DNA of 26,669 bases from Ramicandelaber brevisporus (taxonomy: Eukaryota > Kickxellomycota > Ramicandelaberales > Ramicandelaberaceae), in NCBI GenBank assembly GCA_025201865.1, contig MU603001.1, forward strand, positions 1 through 26,669, read 5' to 3'. Positions 16,572 through 26,428 of the stretch are shown here, piece after piece. Below the pieces are notes generated by a model. The model had not been told where the DNA came from. It saw only the letters and a list, made by a program, of their open reading frames with translations, and made no database searches. The position numbers were made by a program, and so were the translations under genes. Positions within the stretch are counted from its first letter, which is position 1. The number at the start of each line of letters is the position of its first letter.

Positions 16572-17102
16572 ACAAAAATAACTTGCCTCCTCCCAATAGC
16601 TTTGAAACCAAACTGCTATCTATATGAATGGCGTTCTAGCGTCAGCGTCAATGTCAATATCAATGTCAATGTCAATGTCAATATCAGCGTTGACATCGAC
16701 ATCAAATGGGAGACTGCTTAGAAGAAATATTCTCACGCTCGTTCAAGTTTGCTTGTTTTCTTTGTTGCTTTTGCAGCGATATCGCCGTCACATGAAATTT
16801 GCACGAGGTCCAGGAGCCAACCAAGTTTATCGTCCGTGTATATCGACTGACCAGCACTTCCACCCAACCAAAACTTCTTTTCACCTGAAAGTAGCAGCTT
16901 CAAACGCTTTTTTCGCAGACAAACAAGCACGACAGGTCCGAGATTCATAAGGCACCGACCGACAGAGCAGCAGCAGCAACAGTAGCAACAACAGCACCCA
17001 GCGACACAAAACACGCGCCAAAAGCACTCCAGCCTCCGCCTCCGAGCAGCAGCAGTTTTTTTTTTCCTTTCGGTTCGCCTCTTGTGCAAAATCATCTCAG
17101 CC
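16572..17102 (+). promoter_or_regulatory. Upstream region of the carnitine acetyltransferase gene
   Basis: 531 bp between two plus-strand genes. It holds a hexanucleotide repeat (16641-16706), CAG-rich stretches (about 16965-17000 and 17049-17056) and a run of ten T at about 17056-17065. An open frame at 16624-16950 is dominated by the hexamer repeat and is not called as a gene. Confidence 0.35.
16641..16706. repeat. Hexanucleotide tandem repeat (RTCAAY units)
   Basis: About eleven 6-bp units, mostly GTCAAT with ATCAAT, ATCAGC and GTCAGC variants, in phase from 16641 to 16706. Confidence 0.85.
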
Positions 17103-19013
17103 ATGCAATCTGTTCTTCGCCGCAGTCTTCTCCTCCACAGCAACACTTCCACAAGCAACATTAGCAGCCGCCTTATCTCATCACGCATGTCATCATCATT
17201 CGTTCCAGCATTGACACCGGCCCAGTACACCGGCAAGCTGTATCGATTCCAGAAGCAGCTGCCCAAGCTGCCAGTTCCGACTCTGCAGGAGACCATGTCC
17301 AAGTATCTGCAGACGGTCAAGCCTCACTTGAATGCGGCCGAGTACGCAGCAACCGAGGCGGCCGTTACGGACTTCATCAAGCCGGGCGGCGTCGGCGAAG
17401 AGTTGCAGGCGCGCCTCCAAGCCAAGGCTGCAAACCCCGCCACCGATAACTGGCTCGAGGATTGGTGGAACGAGATTGCGTATGATGCCTATCGCGACCC
17501 GGTTGTCATTTACGTGAGCTACTTTTACGCTTATCGCGACGATAAGCTGCGCAAGGGTCAGGCGGAGCGCGCAGCAGCCATCACCACTGCAGCCCTGGAG
17601 TTCCGTCGCCAGGTCATTAGCGGCGAGCTGGAGCCAGAGTACGCCAAGAAGCAGCCGCTGTGCTCGGACTCGTACAAGTACATGTTCCATGCCACCCGCT
17701 TCCCAAAGAAGCCGTCTGACTACGTTGTTGCTGCGGATCCATACACCAACAACCACATTGCCGTCATTCGCAAGAACCAGTTCTTTACCGTTGATTTTGT
17801 ACAGGATGGCAAGCAGCTGTCGACATTGGAGCTCGAGCAGCAGTTCAAGCGCATCATCACCGCCGCTGATTCGAGCGAAGGCGCTGCTGCCGCCAACTTG
17901 CCAATTGGTGTGCTGACCGCCTCTAACCGCGACAAGTGGACTGACTACCGCCAGGCGCTCATCGCTGCTTCTCCACAGAATGCCGCTCTGTTGAGCAAGA
18001 TTGAGACCGCCGCCTTTGTTGTGTGTCTCGACAGCAGCAGCCCAGTTACCCGCGACGAGCTGTCTCGCGCATGCTGGCACGGCGACGGCCGCAACCGCTT
18101 CTTCGACCAAGCTCTGCAGTTCATTGTTTATGAGAACGGCAAGGCTGGCTTCATGGGCGAGCACTCCCGCATGGACGGCACTCCAACCTGCCGTCTGAAC
18201 GATTTCGTCAACACCTCGATTGCCACCAACAAGCTGAACAACGGCCCAGCCGAGGCGCGCGCCATCTTGCCAGCTCCACAGCGCCTGCAGTTTGGTGTCG
18301 ACAGCAATGTTGCCGCCGCTGTTCGCGAGGCTGAGCGTGAGTTCGACGCATTGATTGATGCTCACCAGCTCAAGGTTCTCGCATTCGAGGGCTATGGCAA
18401 GAACCTCATCAAGCAGTTCAAGCTGTCGCCGGATGCCTTCGCTCAGATGACCATCCAGCTCGCCTACTTCAAGCTGTACGGCAAGTCGTGCCCAACCTAC
18501 GAGTCTGCCCAGGTCCGCAAGTTCCTCCACGGCCGTACCGAGGTTTGCCGCACCTGCTCTGTCGACACCGTCGCATGGGTCCGCGCAATGGAGGATGCCT
18601 CCGTTTCTCTCGCCGACAAGAACGCCCTCGGCCGCAAGGCCATCTCCTCTCACACCAAGTACATGGCCGACGCCGTTGAGGGCAAGGGTGTCGACCGCCA
18701 TCTGCTCGGTCTCCGCATGTCCCTGAAGGCGGGCGAGGCTAAGCCAGCTATCTTTGCGGACCCTGCTTACGCCAAGACTTCCCACTGGAACTTGTCGACC
18801 AGCCAGCTGAGCAGCGAGTACTTTGAGGGCTACGGCTGGGGTGAGGTCGTGCCAGATGGCTACGGTGTCGCCTACATGATCAAGGACAACTCGATCCACT
18901 TTAATGTCACATGCTTGAACCGTCCAGGCATGAACGCCTCTGCCATGCGCCATTACCTCGCTGAATCTCTGCGCGACATGCGTGAGGCATTCTCTGCTAC
19001 CGCTTCTGCCTAA
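17103..19013 (+). CDS. CAT2: Carnitine O-acetyltransferase
   Basis: 636 aa, normal for yeast-type CrAT. It exchanges acetyl groups between CoA and carnitine so that acetyl units can move between peroxisome, cytosol and mitochondrion. Landmarks: GEHSRMDGTPTCRLNDFV (352-369, catalytic His354), GKNLIKQFKLSPDAFAQM (432-449, CoA-binding), GRTEVCRTCS (477-486), LSTSQ (564-568) and VVPDGYGVAY (582-591). The N-terminus MQSVLRRSLLLHSN is an Arg/Ser/Leu-rich mitochondrial presequence. A second in-frame ATG at codon 29 (17187) could give a shorter form, as known for yeast CAT2. However, the C-terminus (SATASA) has no SKL-type tripeptide. The frame opens slightly upstream only with TTG, so the first ATG is chosen. 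Confidence 0.95.
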   Translation: MQSVLRRSLLLHSNTSTSNISSRLISSRMSSSFVPALTPAQYTGKLYRFQKQLPKLPVPTLQETMSKYLQTVKPHLNAAEYAATEAAVTDFIKPGGVGEELQARLQAKAANPATDNWLEDWWNEIAYDAYRDPVVIYVSYFYAYRDDKLRKGQAERAAAITTAALEFRRQVISGELEPEYAKKQPLCSDSYKYMFHATRFPKKPSDYVVAADPYTNNHIAVIRKNQFFTVDFVQDGKQLSTLELEQQFKRIITAADSSEGAAAANLPIGVLTASNRDKWTDYRQALIAASPQNAALLSKIETAAFVVCLDSSSPVTRDELSRACWHGDGRNRFFDQALQFIVYENGKAGFMGEHSRMDGTPTCRLNDFVNTSIATNKLNNGPAEARAILPAPQRLQFGVDSNVAAAVREAEREFDALIDAHQLKVLAFEGYGKNLIKQFKLSPDAFAQMTIQLAYFKLYGKSCPTYESAQVRKFLHGRTEVCRTCSVDTVAWVRAMEDASVSLADKNALGRKAISSHTKYMADAVEGKGVDRHLLGLRMSLKAGEAKPAIFADPAYAKTSHWNLSTSQLSSEYFEGYGWGEVVPDGYGVAYMIKDNSIHFNVTCLNRPGMNASAMRHYLAESLRDMREAFSATASA

Positions 19014-19483
19014 ATAGATAAAATGGACGTAATGGATACCATTTGAAATGATTCTTTTATACCATTAGCTCTACTTTACATCATCTCTACTTTTTGTTTC
19101 AATATGCACACCATGGACAATGTCAAAAGGCTTTTATGTAATGCACACATCTAGTGGATCTAATAGATCTGGTAATTCCCCTCCTCGTCCCATATTGTAG
19201 TGTATACACTCTGGTAACACGTTCGATAGAGTTCTAGACGCATCGTGTCAAAAGCAGGCAGTGCACGACTTCACTTGGAAAAAGCCTCCTATTGTGATGA
19301 AAAGGAGGAACATAAAAACCCACATCCATCCTCCAGCTTTACCTCTCTTTGCCTCTCTCTTTGTCTTTGCTCTTTGTCTTTGCCTGTCTGCGTGTTCCTT
19401 TTGGCTTGATTCCCGCAGCTCTCTCGAGTATTTCTTTGTTTTCTTCTTACTTTCTTACTTTCTTACTTTCTTCATCTCGAACG
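19014..19483 (+). promoter_or_regulatory. Upstream region of the F-box gene
   Basis: 470 bp. The last 150 bp are strongly pyrimidine-rich and end in 8-bp repeats (TTTCTTAC at 19451 and 19459, TTTCTTCA at 19467). No separate gene or RNA was recognised. Confidence 0.35.
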
Positions 19484-21202
19484 ATGATCCCTGAAACGAT
19501 CGACCAGCAGGCAGCCTCCCAGCCGCCACAGGACCAGTTCCAGCAAGTTGCTCTTGCCGACACGGCTTTGTTCCGTCTGCCAACGGAGCTTCTCTCGCAC
19601 ATCTGCGAGTTCCTGCCGCTCCAGGCCCAGGCAGTTGTGTGTCGTCTTTGCAAGCAGCTGCGTCCCATTGGCTTGCGCGCCGTGTATCGCCAGCCATGCT
19701 TTGATCGTTTCTGGATGGCTGCGTTCATCAATACCGGTCCAAATCCTCAGGAAAACAACTACGCTGAAGTCAAGCGTATCTTCCAGCTGCGTCGTCAGCA
19801 CATTGCCAACTTGGCCGAGAGCATCCGCTTCGACGCGTGCTTTTCGTACATTGGCACCAATGCCAAGGCTCGTCTCGCCGAGCTTCCAGATTGCTCGCGC
19901 AAGGTCAACAGTCTGATTTTTGACCCCTCTGCGGATGATCATTCGGATTTGGCGCTTGACATCTTGGAGAAGGCATCAAACATGCTGCCAAAGACGCTGC
20001 GCCAGCTCAAGGTTGGGCTTACCCATAAGAGTGATGGTCAGCGCTGGGCTGCTGCCTTGAACAAGCATACTGCGCTGAATGTGCTGCACTTCACGATTAA
20101 CGCTGACTTCACATCGTCGACTCCGGCTGAGGATGCTAACCTCCAGACCCTGTTCACCAGCTTGCAAATTCGCCCGAAGCGTGTCCATCTGCATCTGCAG
20201 TCTTCTCTGCCAGAGGCTACCGCTCAGGCTATTGGCACTTTTGTCGATGGTCGTCTCGCGTCGATTACTGGCGAGAAGAGCACCTCCCCAACTCGCCAGC
20301 CGCCACCACCGCAAGAAGGAGCCGTTCCAGGCGCGACTAGCCATGGCACGATCGAAACTGCCGTTGCCAACATTATGAACCACATTGCCAGCAGTGCTCG
20401 TCAGCGTGAGGCCTCTGATCGCACTTTCCCAGGCTTCATGGCCATGCCAACTGCTCTTGGCACGGCATTTAGCCAGCTGGGCTCGATCAAGGTTAACGCA
20501 TCTCTTGCCTCCAACGACAATATCAACACAGCAATCCTCAATGCTGTTGATTCTCTCGAAACGCTGACTCTTGATTCCGGCTCTAATCCTGACGGTACTG
20601 ACGTACGACTCCCAGCTCCTGTTCCTGGTGCTGATGGTGCTGATGCCGCTGCTGATGGAGATGGAGATGCAAACCAGAACGCTGCAAACAATGCGATTGC
20701 TGCTAATAACGCTGCCAACTGGCTCACCCAGCCTTGGTCCAATCTGCGCTATCTGGACCTTGGTGAAGTCAAGATCTCCGAGCAGCCAGAAGGCACCATC
20801 CACGCCACCACTTCTCTCTTCCCGTCTCTGCTCTCGTTCAAGGTTCGCATTGATGGCTTTGAGCCAGTTATGATCAAACAAATGCTGATTGGCTTGAGTC
20901 CAAACATCGAGACTCTCGCTTTGCGCATCAACTCTTTCAATGTCAAGAGTCTGTTGACTGCCTTTAAGGAAGCATGGTGCACTCCTGCCGAAGCTGGACA
21001 GCGAGACCCATTCCCGTACCATCTTACTTCGCTGACCCTGGTTGATATTGGCGAGCTTGATCCATACGTATCTGCCGAAGAAGTACAGGAGGTTTTCCGC
21101 GATGCTATCCCAGCCCAGTACCGCGTGCGCATCGAGGTTAAGGCTACATCCAAGCCAGAAGCCCGACCAAACCTTGGTGGTGCCTTTAACGCTGATTTAT
21201 AA
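19484..21202 (+). CDS. F-box protein
   Basis: 572 aa from the ATG at 19484; the open frame above it is the pyrimidine-rich leader. An F-box lies at about 28-72: LFRLPTELLSHICEFLPLQ, then the Cys/Leu-rich VVCRLCKQLRPIGLRAVY. F-box proteins bind Skp1 and bring targets to SCF ubiquitin ligases. The remaining 500 residues have irregular Leu-rich segments of the LRR-like sort often found in fungal F-box proteins (for example LRYLDLGEVKIS and NIETLALRINSF), with two low-complexity breaks: a Pro-rich one (STSPTRQPPPPQEG) and an Ala/Asp/Asn-rich one (about 385-410). The target cannot be inferred. Only 211 bp separate it from FAN1. Confidence 0.82.
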   Translation: MIPETIDQQAASQPPQDQFQQVALADTALFRLPTELLSHICEFLPLQAQAVVCRLCKQLRPIGLRAVYRQPCFDRFWMAAFINTGPNPQENNYAEVKRIFQLRRQHIANLAESIRFDACFSYIGTNAKARLAELPDCSRKVNSLIFDPSADDHSDLALDILEKASNMLPKTLRQLKVGLTHKSDGQRWAAALNKHTALNVLHFTINADFTSSTPAEDANLQTLFTSLQIRPKRVHLHLQSSLPEATAQAIGTFVDGRLASITGEKSTSPTRQPPPPQEGAVPGATSHGTIETAVANIMNHIASSARQREASDRTFPGFMAMPTALGTAFSQLGSIKVNASLASNDNINTAILNAVDSLETLTLDSGSNPDGTDVRLPAPVPGADGADAAADGDGDANQNAANNAIAANNAANWLTQPWSNLRYLDLGEVKISEQPEGTIHATTSLFPSLLSFKVRIDGFEPVMIKQMLIGLSPNIETLALRINSFNVKSLLTAFKEAWCTPAEAGQRDPFPYHLTSLTLVDIGELDPYVSAEEVQEVFRDAIPAQYRVRIEVKATSKPEARPNLGGAFNADL

Positions 21203-21217
21203 GCGCGATTTAGACAG

Positions 21218-21247
<30 letters not shown>
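21218..21247. repeat. (CAT)10 microsatellite
   Basis: Ten perfect CAT units directly after the F-box gene, in the short spacer before FAN1. Confidence 0.95.
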
Positions 21248-21249
<2 letters not shown>

Positions 21250-21413
21250 CCTTTTTTATATCATCTTGCTTTGAATTCACAACTCTTTTCTTGCGCTACT
21301 CTCTGCTGGTTGATAGATACCAGTTGGACGATAATGCACAGTTCCTGGCTGGCTGACTGCGGACTCCTCTCGCTCTAATCGCCTAATCAGAACATAACAA
21401 CAAACACAACTAA

Positions 21414-22389
21414 ATGAAGAGAGGATCTCGGCAGACGGGCTCGAAAGGTGATCCTGCTGGAGATGGAGGACGCTCGACCAAACGCCAGCAAGCTGCAGTC
21501 TCGTCGACACCGCAGCGGTCACCTGGCCAGAAGAACACCACCAAGTCTCCACAGAGCAGCACTCCAAATAGAACGCTCGACTTCTTCTTTAAGCGCACGC
21601 AGTCCACATCGAAGATGACACCTACTGCAACAGCACCAGATACTGCCATGCCAGTTACCAGAACGGTTAGCACAAGCTCTTTAGTAGATATGGTAGATAG
21701 AATGTCAAGTCGTAACAGCACCGCACAAACGCCATCAGCAAAAATGCCAGCATCAACATCGACGTCAATGTCAACATCAATGTCAACGTCAGCATCTACA
21801 ACTATCATCGAGATTGACGCAGCAGATGATATCGAAGAAGAGCAAGATGTTGATGGTGACGATGGTGATGCAGTGTTATCTGACTCGGAGACATCTCACG
21901 AACCTCAACAGAAACGCAAACCACTGAGACTCTTTTATCTCGACATTTTTGAGGATATAATTGAGACGGTTTTATCTGGCGAGCGCTTCTTACTCTCTGA
22001 TGATGAGATTGCTCTGCTCGAGTCATTTCGTGCTCTGTCGGTTGATGCGCGCTATCTATTTGTTCGACTCTTCTTACGAAAACATGCTTGGCACCGCGCA
22101 GATTCAATCTGGTACACTGACATTGATGACATTTCAACAGCATGGACAGAACTGCTGCAGATTCAACCAGAGCCGCTGATGATTGATGCAAGTGATTCGA
22201 CTTCAGCTACACTGACTGAGATTGCAAAGACAATGACGATGGATATACTGCGGGATTGTTTGAGCAATTCATCAATTTCTCCGACAGTGGCTGGATTCTT
22301 TCAAGTGACGAATGCAGCATCAGTCAGATTAATGACAAAGCGCAGTGTTCTTCAACGATTGACAGCTCTGGATGAATCTACACGAGATG

Positions 22390-22445
<56 letters not shown>

Positions 22446-24338
22446 GCACAGTTACAGAGACTAAGGCAGAAGAGGATTGATACTGGCACGGATGATACCA
22501 ACGAGGACTCATTGGCGAATGCAATCCGGTCTCATTTACTCAAGTTCTCCGGTAGACTTGTTCGTATTTCTGGCCAAGCTGCAGCTGTGTTCAACCGTCT
22601 CCATCTCATTTACTATCGACAGCCCAATGACATCTCCAGCTCTTATAGTCAAACGCAGCAGTCATCCAGTCAGCCACTCAGTTACGCTCAGAAGCTGCGT
22701 CAGCAACAACAGTCTCCATCAGCCATGATATCAGATGCAGTACGCACATCAATCTTGGTCGCATTTGGCAAGATTGCATTCCCAAAGGTACAAGTAACTC
22801 GCTCTGCTGACTTCTTTCCAAGTCGAGAACACTTGCTTGAATACGAGTCTGCCAATGTGTTGTTGAGCGAGATTGGCAGCTATGCGCCATTCCACGATGG
22901 AGAGATTCGACAACATTATCGTAGCATCGTTGAGAGCCAAGTTATGCCACGCTGGGAGCAGATTATCATTGAACATCAGCAGTCATCAAGCGATTCATCA
23001 ACTCAGAGCGCCAACAGTCGCTATGCATTCAGAAGGAGATTCTCGGCTGGCTACATCTACACAAAGATTCTGATTGCGACCACTGAGGTATTACATCGAG
23101 AAGGCGATTATACTGCAGAGCAAGCATTGCTGCGTCGACTGTGTGATCAGCGCGTGTTTTGTACAGATAAGAGCGGTGAATGGTTTGTACGATTGGCGGC
23201 ACTGGAATGCAACTTTTTGGTCAAGAAGGGTACGGTTACAGCTGTTCAGAAGCGAGGATTGCTCAAGCAGGCACTACAAACCATCACAGAGTGCTTGGGC
23301 AGTCCTCACACAACCATCTTCTGGGCAAGAGCAGCCGCCACAAAGGCACAGGGCATTGAGTCATCGCTGGGAGTGCCGTTTAGAGAAAAGCTTGATTTCA
23401 GCTACCTTGGAACTAACAAGGAGCCAGCAAAGAGAGTGTTCAATGCAGTTCGGATGACGCCTGATCAGATTGCCGAAGCTGTCGCGGCTGCCAATGCTGC
23501 AGCGAATGATGGTCAGCAAGTCATTGCTCCAGTGCCTCAAGTGGGCAATGGCCATTATCGACCACTCTACTTCTCGACTGCACACCCGACTGGAGCATCA
23601 GTTGAGCAGCTGGCTCTTGAACGATATCAGTCCGATCTTGGGTTCACGGGTGTCCATTGCGAGACCTCCATCCTGACAACTCTGTTTGCTCTGTTGTTTT
23701 GGGACGAACTTTTCTCCTCTGCGTATGATGGAGTGTTTGAAACGGCATTCCAATCCGCACCATTGGACCTGCAGACACCATCCTTCGGTATCAGTCGGGC
23801 TGCTGCCATCAATAAGCAACTCGATCTCATTCGCAGCAACTCGCCAACAGCCAACCGCGCACTTGTCGAAGCTATTGTCAAACGCGAGCTTCCTCGCAAA
23901 ACTGTATGTATCGGTTTGAGTTGGTCACTCGTTTCTAACGGTCACAATAGAGAGGCGACCAACAATAACAGCAGCAGTAGCAACAACAACAGTAGCAAAA
24001 GCAACAACAGCAGCCAATTGACCTCCAATATTGCCGCCGGATCTGCGGTGGATGCCGCTCTATCCTATTTGGATGGCCGTGCTCTCGCTGGCATTTGTCA
24101 GTATCTCTGTGCGGACTACCGTCAACACCACAGTGGCGGTCCCGATTTGTGCTTGTGGAACGACGCTACAAAGCAATTTTGGTTTGCGGAAGTCAAAGGT
24201 CCTGGAGATACTCTGAGCGAAAAACAGTCGGCGTGGATAACGACTCTGACCGATGCCGGAATCACCGTTGAGCTGTGCAGCGTTGTTGTGCCAAAGCCTC
24301 CATCTACGACAGCATCGAAGGTCAAGTCTAAATCATAA
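21414..24338 (+). CDS. FAN1: FAN1 structure-specific nuclease (VRR-Nuc), interstrand crosslink repair
   Basis: 974 aa, close to human FAN1 (1017). It cuts 5' flaps and crosslinked DNA. Conserved order: ALSVDARYLFVRLFLRKHAW (207-226), HLLKFSGRLVRISG (about 374-387), TPR-like GDYTAEQALLRRLCDQRVF (about 564-582), FREKLDFSYLG, ERYQSDLGFTGVHCETSI (catalytic Glu750 by alignment) and the VRR-Nuc PD-(D/E)xK core with Asp911 (GGPDLCLW), Glu926 and Lys928 (FAEVKGPGD). The nuclease core is intact. The N-terminus has no cysteine in the first 280 residues, so the UBZ finger of animal FAN1 is absent. It has instead a PIP-like NRTLDFFF (52-59) and a SIM-like TIIEID with acidic tail (130-150). Low-complexity inserts: polyQ (327-344) and an Asn/Ser run (about 849-868) inside the VRR domain. 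Confidence 0.95.
21751..21797. repeat. Hexanucleotide repeat encoding STSTSM/STSMST in FAN1
   Basis: In-frame 6-bp units of RYRTCA type encode alternating Ser-Thr and Ser-Met. The repeat resembles the noncoding hexamer tract at 16641. Confidence 0.75.
22392..22445. repeat. Pure (CAA)18 polyglutamine tract in FAN1
   Basis: Eighteen uninterrupted CAA codons encode Gln327-344, between the first conserved FAN1 block and the SAP/TPR-like region. Confidence 0.98.
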
Positions 24339-24871
24339 TCATTGATGATCAAGTTGCTGTATATTAAAACAAAGGCTAATGTGACAATGATGACTGTGGT
24401 ATTGCCCGATTGACGTTCATCGATATGAAGTTCGCAATTGTGTTGTTTTTGTTGTTGCGTGATGGTCACGCAATGATTGGCCAGGCGGTGTTCAAAAATA
24501 TATATAGTACCAAGACGGCTTTTCAGCTCGTCGTGAACGACCGCAGCGACCGGCTCTCATCTTGTTTCCGCTACTATCACTCGCTACTTTGCAACCATCC
24601 GCTTGACCTGCTGTTTGCCATCCCGCCCTCATCAGCTCAAGCTTCAACCAGCCCGACCAGCACTAAACCCTCCTTGTACTCTTTGCTTGTGCCCTTTGTT
24701 GCTTTTCTTTCCGACAGCGCACAAGGTTCCCTGCCCTTTCCAGCTATTTGAGCGCCTGCCCTTGCCAAGACAAGACCTGTAGACCTCTTTGTTCTTCATC
24801 CCGCTTTTCCCAGCTTGTATTATTAGACCAGTTCATACACATCATCATCGTCAACAACAACAACAACAACA
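24339..24871 (+). promoter_or_regulatory. Subtilase promoter with TATA box and CAA-repeat leader
   Basis: 533 bp. TATATATA at 24499-24506 is the only clear core element, about 366 bp before the ATG. The sequence between is pyrimidine-rich. The leader ends in (CAA)7 at 24852-24872, the last A being the A of the start codon; such unstructured CAA leaders favour translation in other eukaryotes. No separate gene is convincing. Confidence 0.45.
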
Positions 24872-26254
24872 ATGGTCTATCTACGCCGCTTTGTAACCGT
24901 TGCCGCGCTCGCAACCTTCCTCGCCAGCCAGGCGATAGCCTCGCCGTTTATGGTGGCCCCCACCGTCCAACCCCAGGCTCCACTGCTGGCCTCCGTTGAC
25001 GCTGAAGTCATTCCAGACAACTACGTCATCGTGTTGAAGAAGAACGCTTCAACTGATGCCGTGCGGAGCCACTTGGCTCTCATCTCCATGATGGTCAAGC
25101 ACCAGCTGCCCGAGACTGTTAACACCATTATGGCCAGCCCGAACCGCCGCGGCAAGCAGCAGCGCACCTTCGCTGCTTTCCCAGCTGCTGCCGAGAACTG
25201 GAGTGGAACCAAGGGCAACCGCATCAAGCATGTCTATGACATTGAGGGACTGAAGGGATACGCTGGCCGTTTCGATGCCGAGACTCTTGACCAGATCCGC
25301 TCGCTGCCAGAGGTTGATTACGTTGAGCGCGATGCTGTGGTTTATGCCACCGATACCCAGGTGAACGCTCCATGGGGTCTGGCCCGTATCTCGCACCGCC
25401 CCAAGCTGTCGCTCGGCACGTTCAACCGCTACGAGTACCATCCAAACGGTGGTGAGGGCGTCACCGTCTTCGTCGTTGACACTGGTATCAACACGGAGCA
25501 CGAGGACTTTGAGGGCCGCGCCGTGTGGTCTGATGTTGTTCCTGATGGCGACCCAACCCAGATTGACGGCAACGGTCATGGTACACATGTAGCTGGCACC
25601 ATTGCCGGCAAGCGCTTTGGTGTTGCCAAGAAGGCCAACCTGGTTGCCGTCAAGGTGCTGGGCAGCAACGGATCCGGCTCGCTCTCCGATGTCATTCGCG
25701 GTATTGAATATACCATTGCTGGTCACCGGGAGGAGTTGGAGAAGGCCAAGTCTGAGGGCAAGGTGTACAAGGGCTCTGTTGCCAACATGTCCCTCGGTGC
25801 CGGCTACAACAAGGCGCTGAACCAGGCCACCGACGCTGCCGTGGACAATGGTGTGCATTTCGCCGTTGCTGCTGGCAATGACAACCGTGATGCCTGCGAC
25901 TATTCGCCTGCCTCAGCCGAGAAGGCCATCACTGTCGGCGCCTCGACCCTTGGCGACGAGCGTGCCTTCTTCTCCAACTTTGGCAAGTGCGTTGACATTT
26001 TCTCCCCAGGACTCTCGATCATGAGCGCGTGGATCGGCAGCAACAAGGCGACCAACACCATCTCCGGCACCAGCATGGCGTCACCACACTCCGCTGGTCA
26101 GCTCGCGGTTTTGCTGTCACAGGCAGAGAAGCCGTTAACTACTGACGAGCTCAAGGCGCTGGTGTTGAGCACTGCAACCAAGGATGCCATCAAGGGCTTG
26201 GATGGCGAGTCACCGAATCTTCTTTCGTTCATCGCTCCACCCTCATCGAAATAA
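24872..26254 (+). CDS. Subtilisin-like serine protease (S8, proteinase K/cerevisin type) with I9 propeptide
   Basis: 460 aa preproenzyme. Signal peptide at about 1-24 (cleavage near AIAS). An inhibitor I9 propeptide runs from about 48 to 160 ([11 protein letters not shown] ... [26 protein letters not shown]). The mature catalytic domain starts near 163 ([12 protein letters not shown]). Catalytic triad: Asp203 (VVDTGIN), His236 ([10 protein letters not shown]) and Ser401 (GTSMASPH), with oxyanion Asn336 (AAGNDN). All are intact, so it should be an active protease. The layout matches vacuolar protease B (PRB1) and secreted proteinase K-like fungal enzymes; the sequence does not decide between vacuole and outside. 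The insert [17 protein letters not shown] after the DVIRGIEY helix is typical of the cerevisin branch. Confidence 0.96.
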   Translation: MVYLRRFVTVAALATFLASQAIASPFMVAPTVQPQAPLLASVDAEVIPDNYVIVLKKNASTDAVRSHLALISMMVKHQLPETVNTIMASPNRRGKQQRTFAAFPAAAENWSGTKGNRIKHVYDIEGLKGYAGRFDAETLDQIRSLPEVDYVERDAVVYATDTQVNAPWGLARISHRPKLSLGTFNRYEYHPNGGEGVTVFVVDTGINTEHEDFEGRAVWSDVVPDGDPTQIDGNGHGTHVAGTIAGKRFGVAKKANLVAVKVLGSNGSGSLSDVIRGIEYTIAGHREELEKAKSEGKVYKGSVANMSLGAGYNKALNQATDAAVDNGVHFAVAAGNDNRDACDYSPASAEKAITVGASTLGDERAFFSNFGKCVDIFSPGLSIMSAWIGSNKATNTISGTSMASPHSAGQLAVLLSQAEKPLTTDELKALVLSTATKDAIKGLDGESPNLLSFIAPPSSK

Positions 26255-26428
26255 ACCATGTCTCCTTCTTTCTCTTTTTAAACCATGTTCTTCCTTCACT
26301 CTTTGATTTTAAAGTTCTCGCACTGTTTCTTTGATCGTGATAAGCTGGTAGTTAAGTTTTGTTAACTGCAATGGATCAAGAGTGAGATGATGCCCATCAC
26401 ATATATAGAAGAATGTCAAAGTGAAGAT
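26255..26428. other. Convergent 3' spacer
   Basis: 174 bp between the subtilase stop and the stop of the aspartic protease, T-rich at first. Nothing else was recognised. Confidence 0.3.

Noticed and set aside
16624-16950. 108-codon open frame upstream of carnitine acetyltransferase
   Set aside because: Its N-terminus is only the translated hexamer repeat (SMSISMSMS) and the rest has no recognisable pattern; likely a chance frame in the promoter.
17196-18953. 585-codon antisense open frame opposite carnitine acetyltransferase
   Set aside because: It mirrors a strongly conserved enzyme on the other strand; a long antisense frame is a by-product of codon bias.
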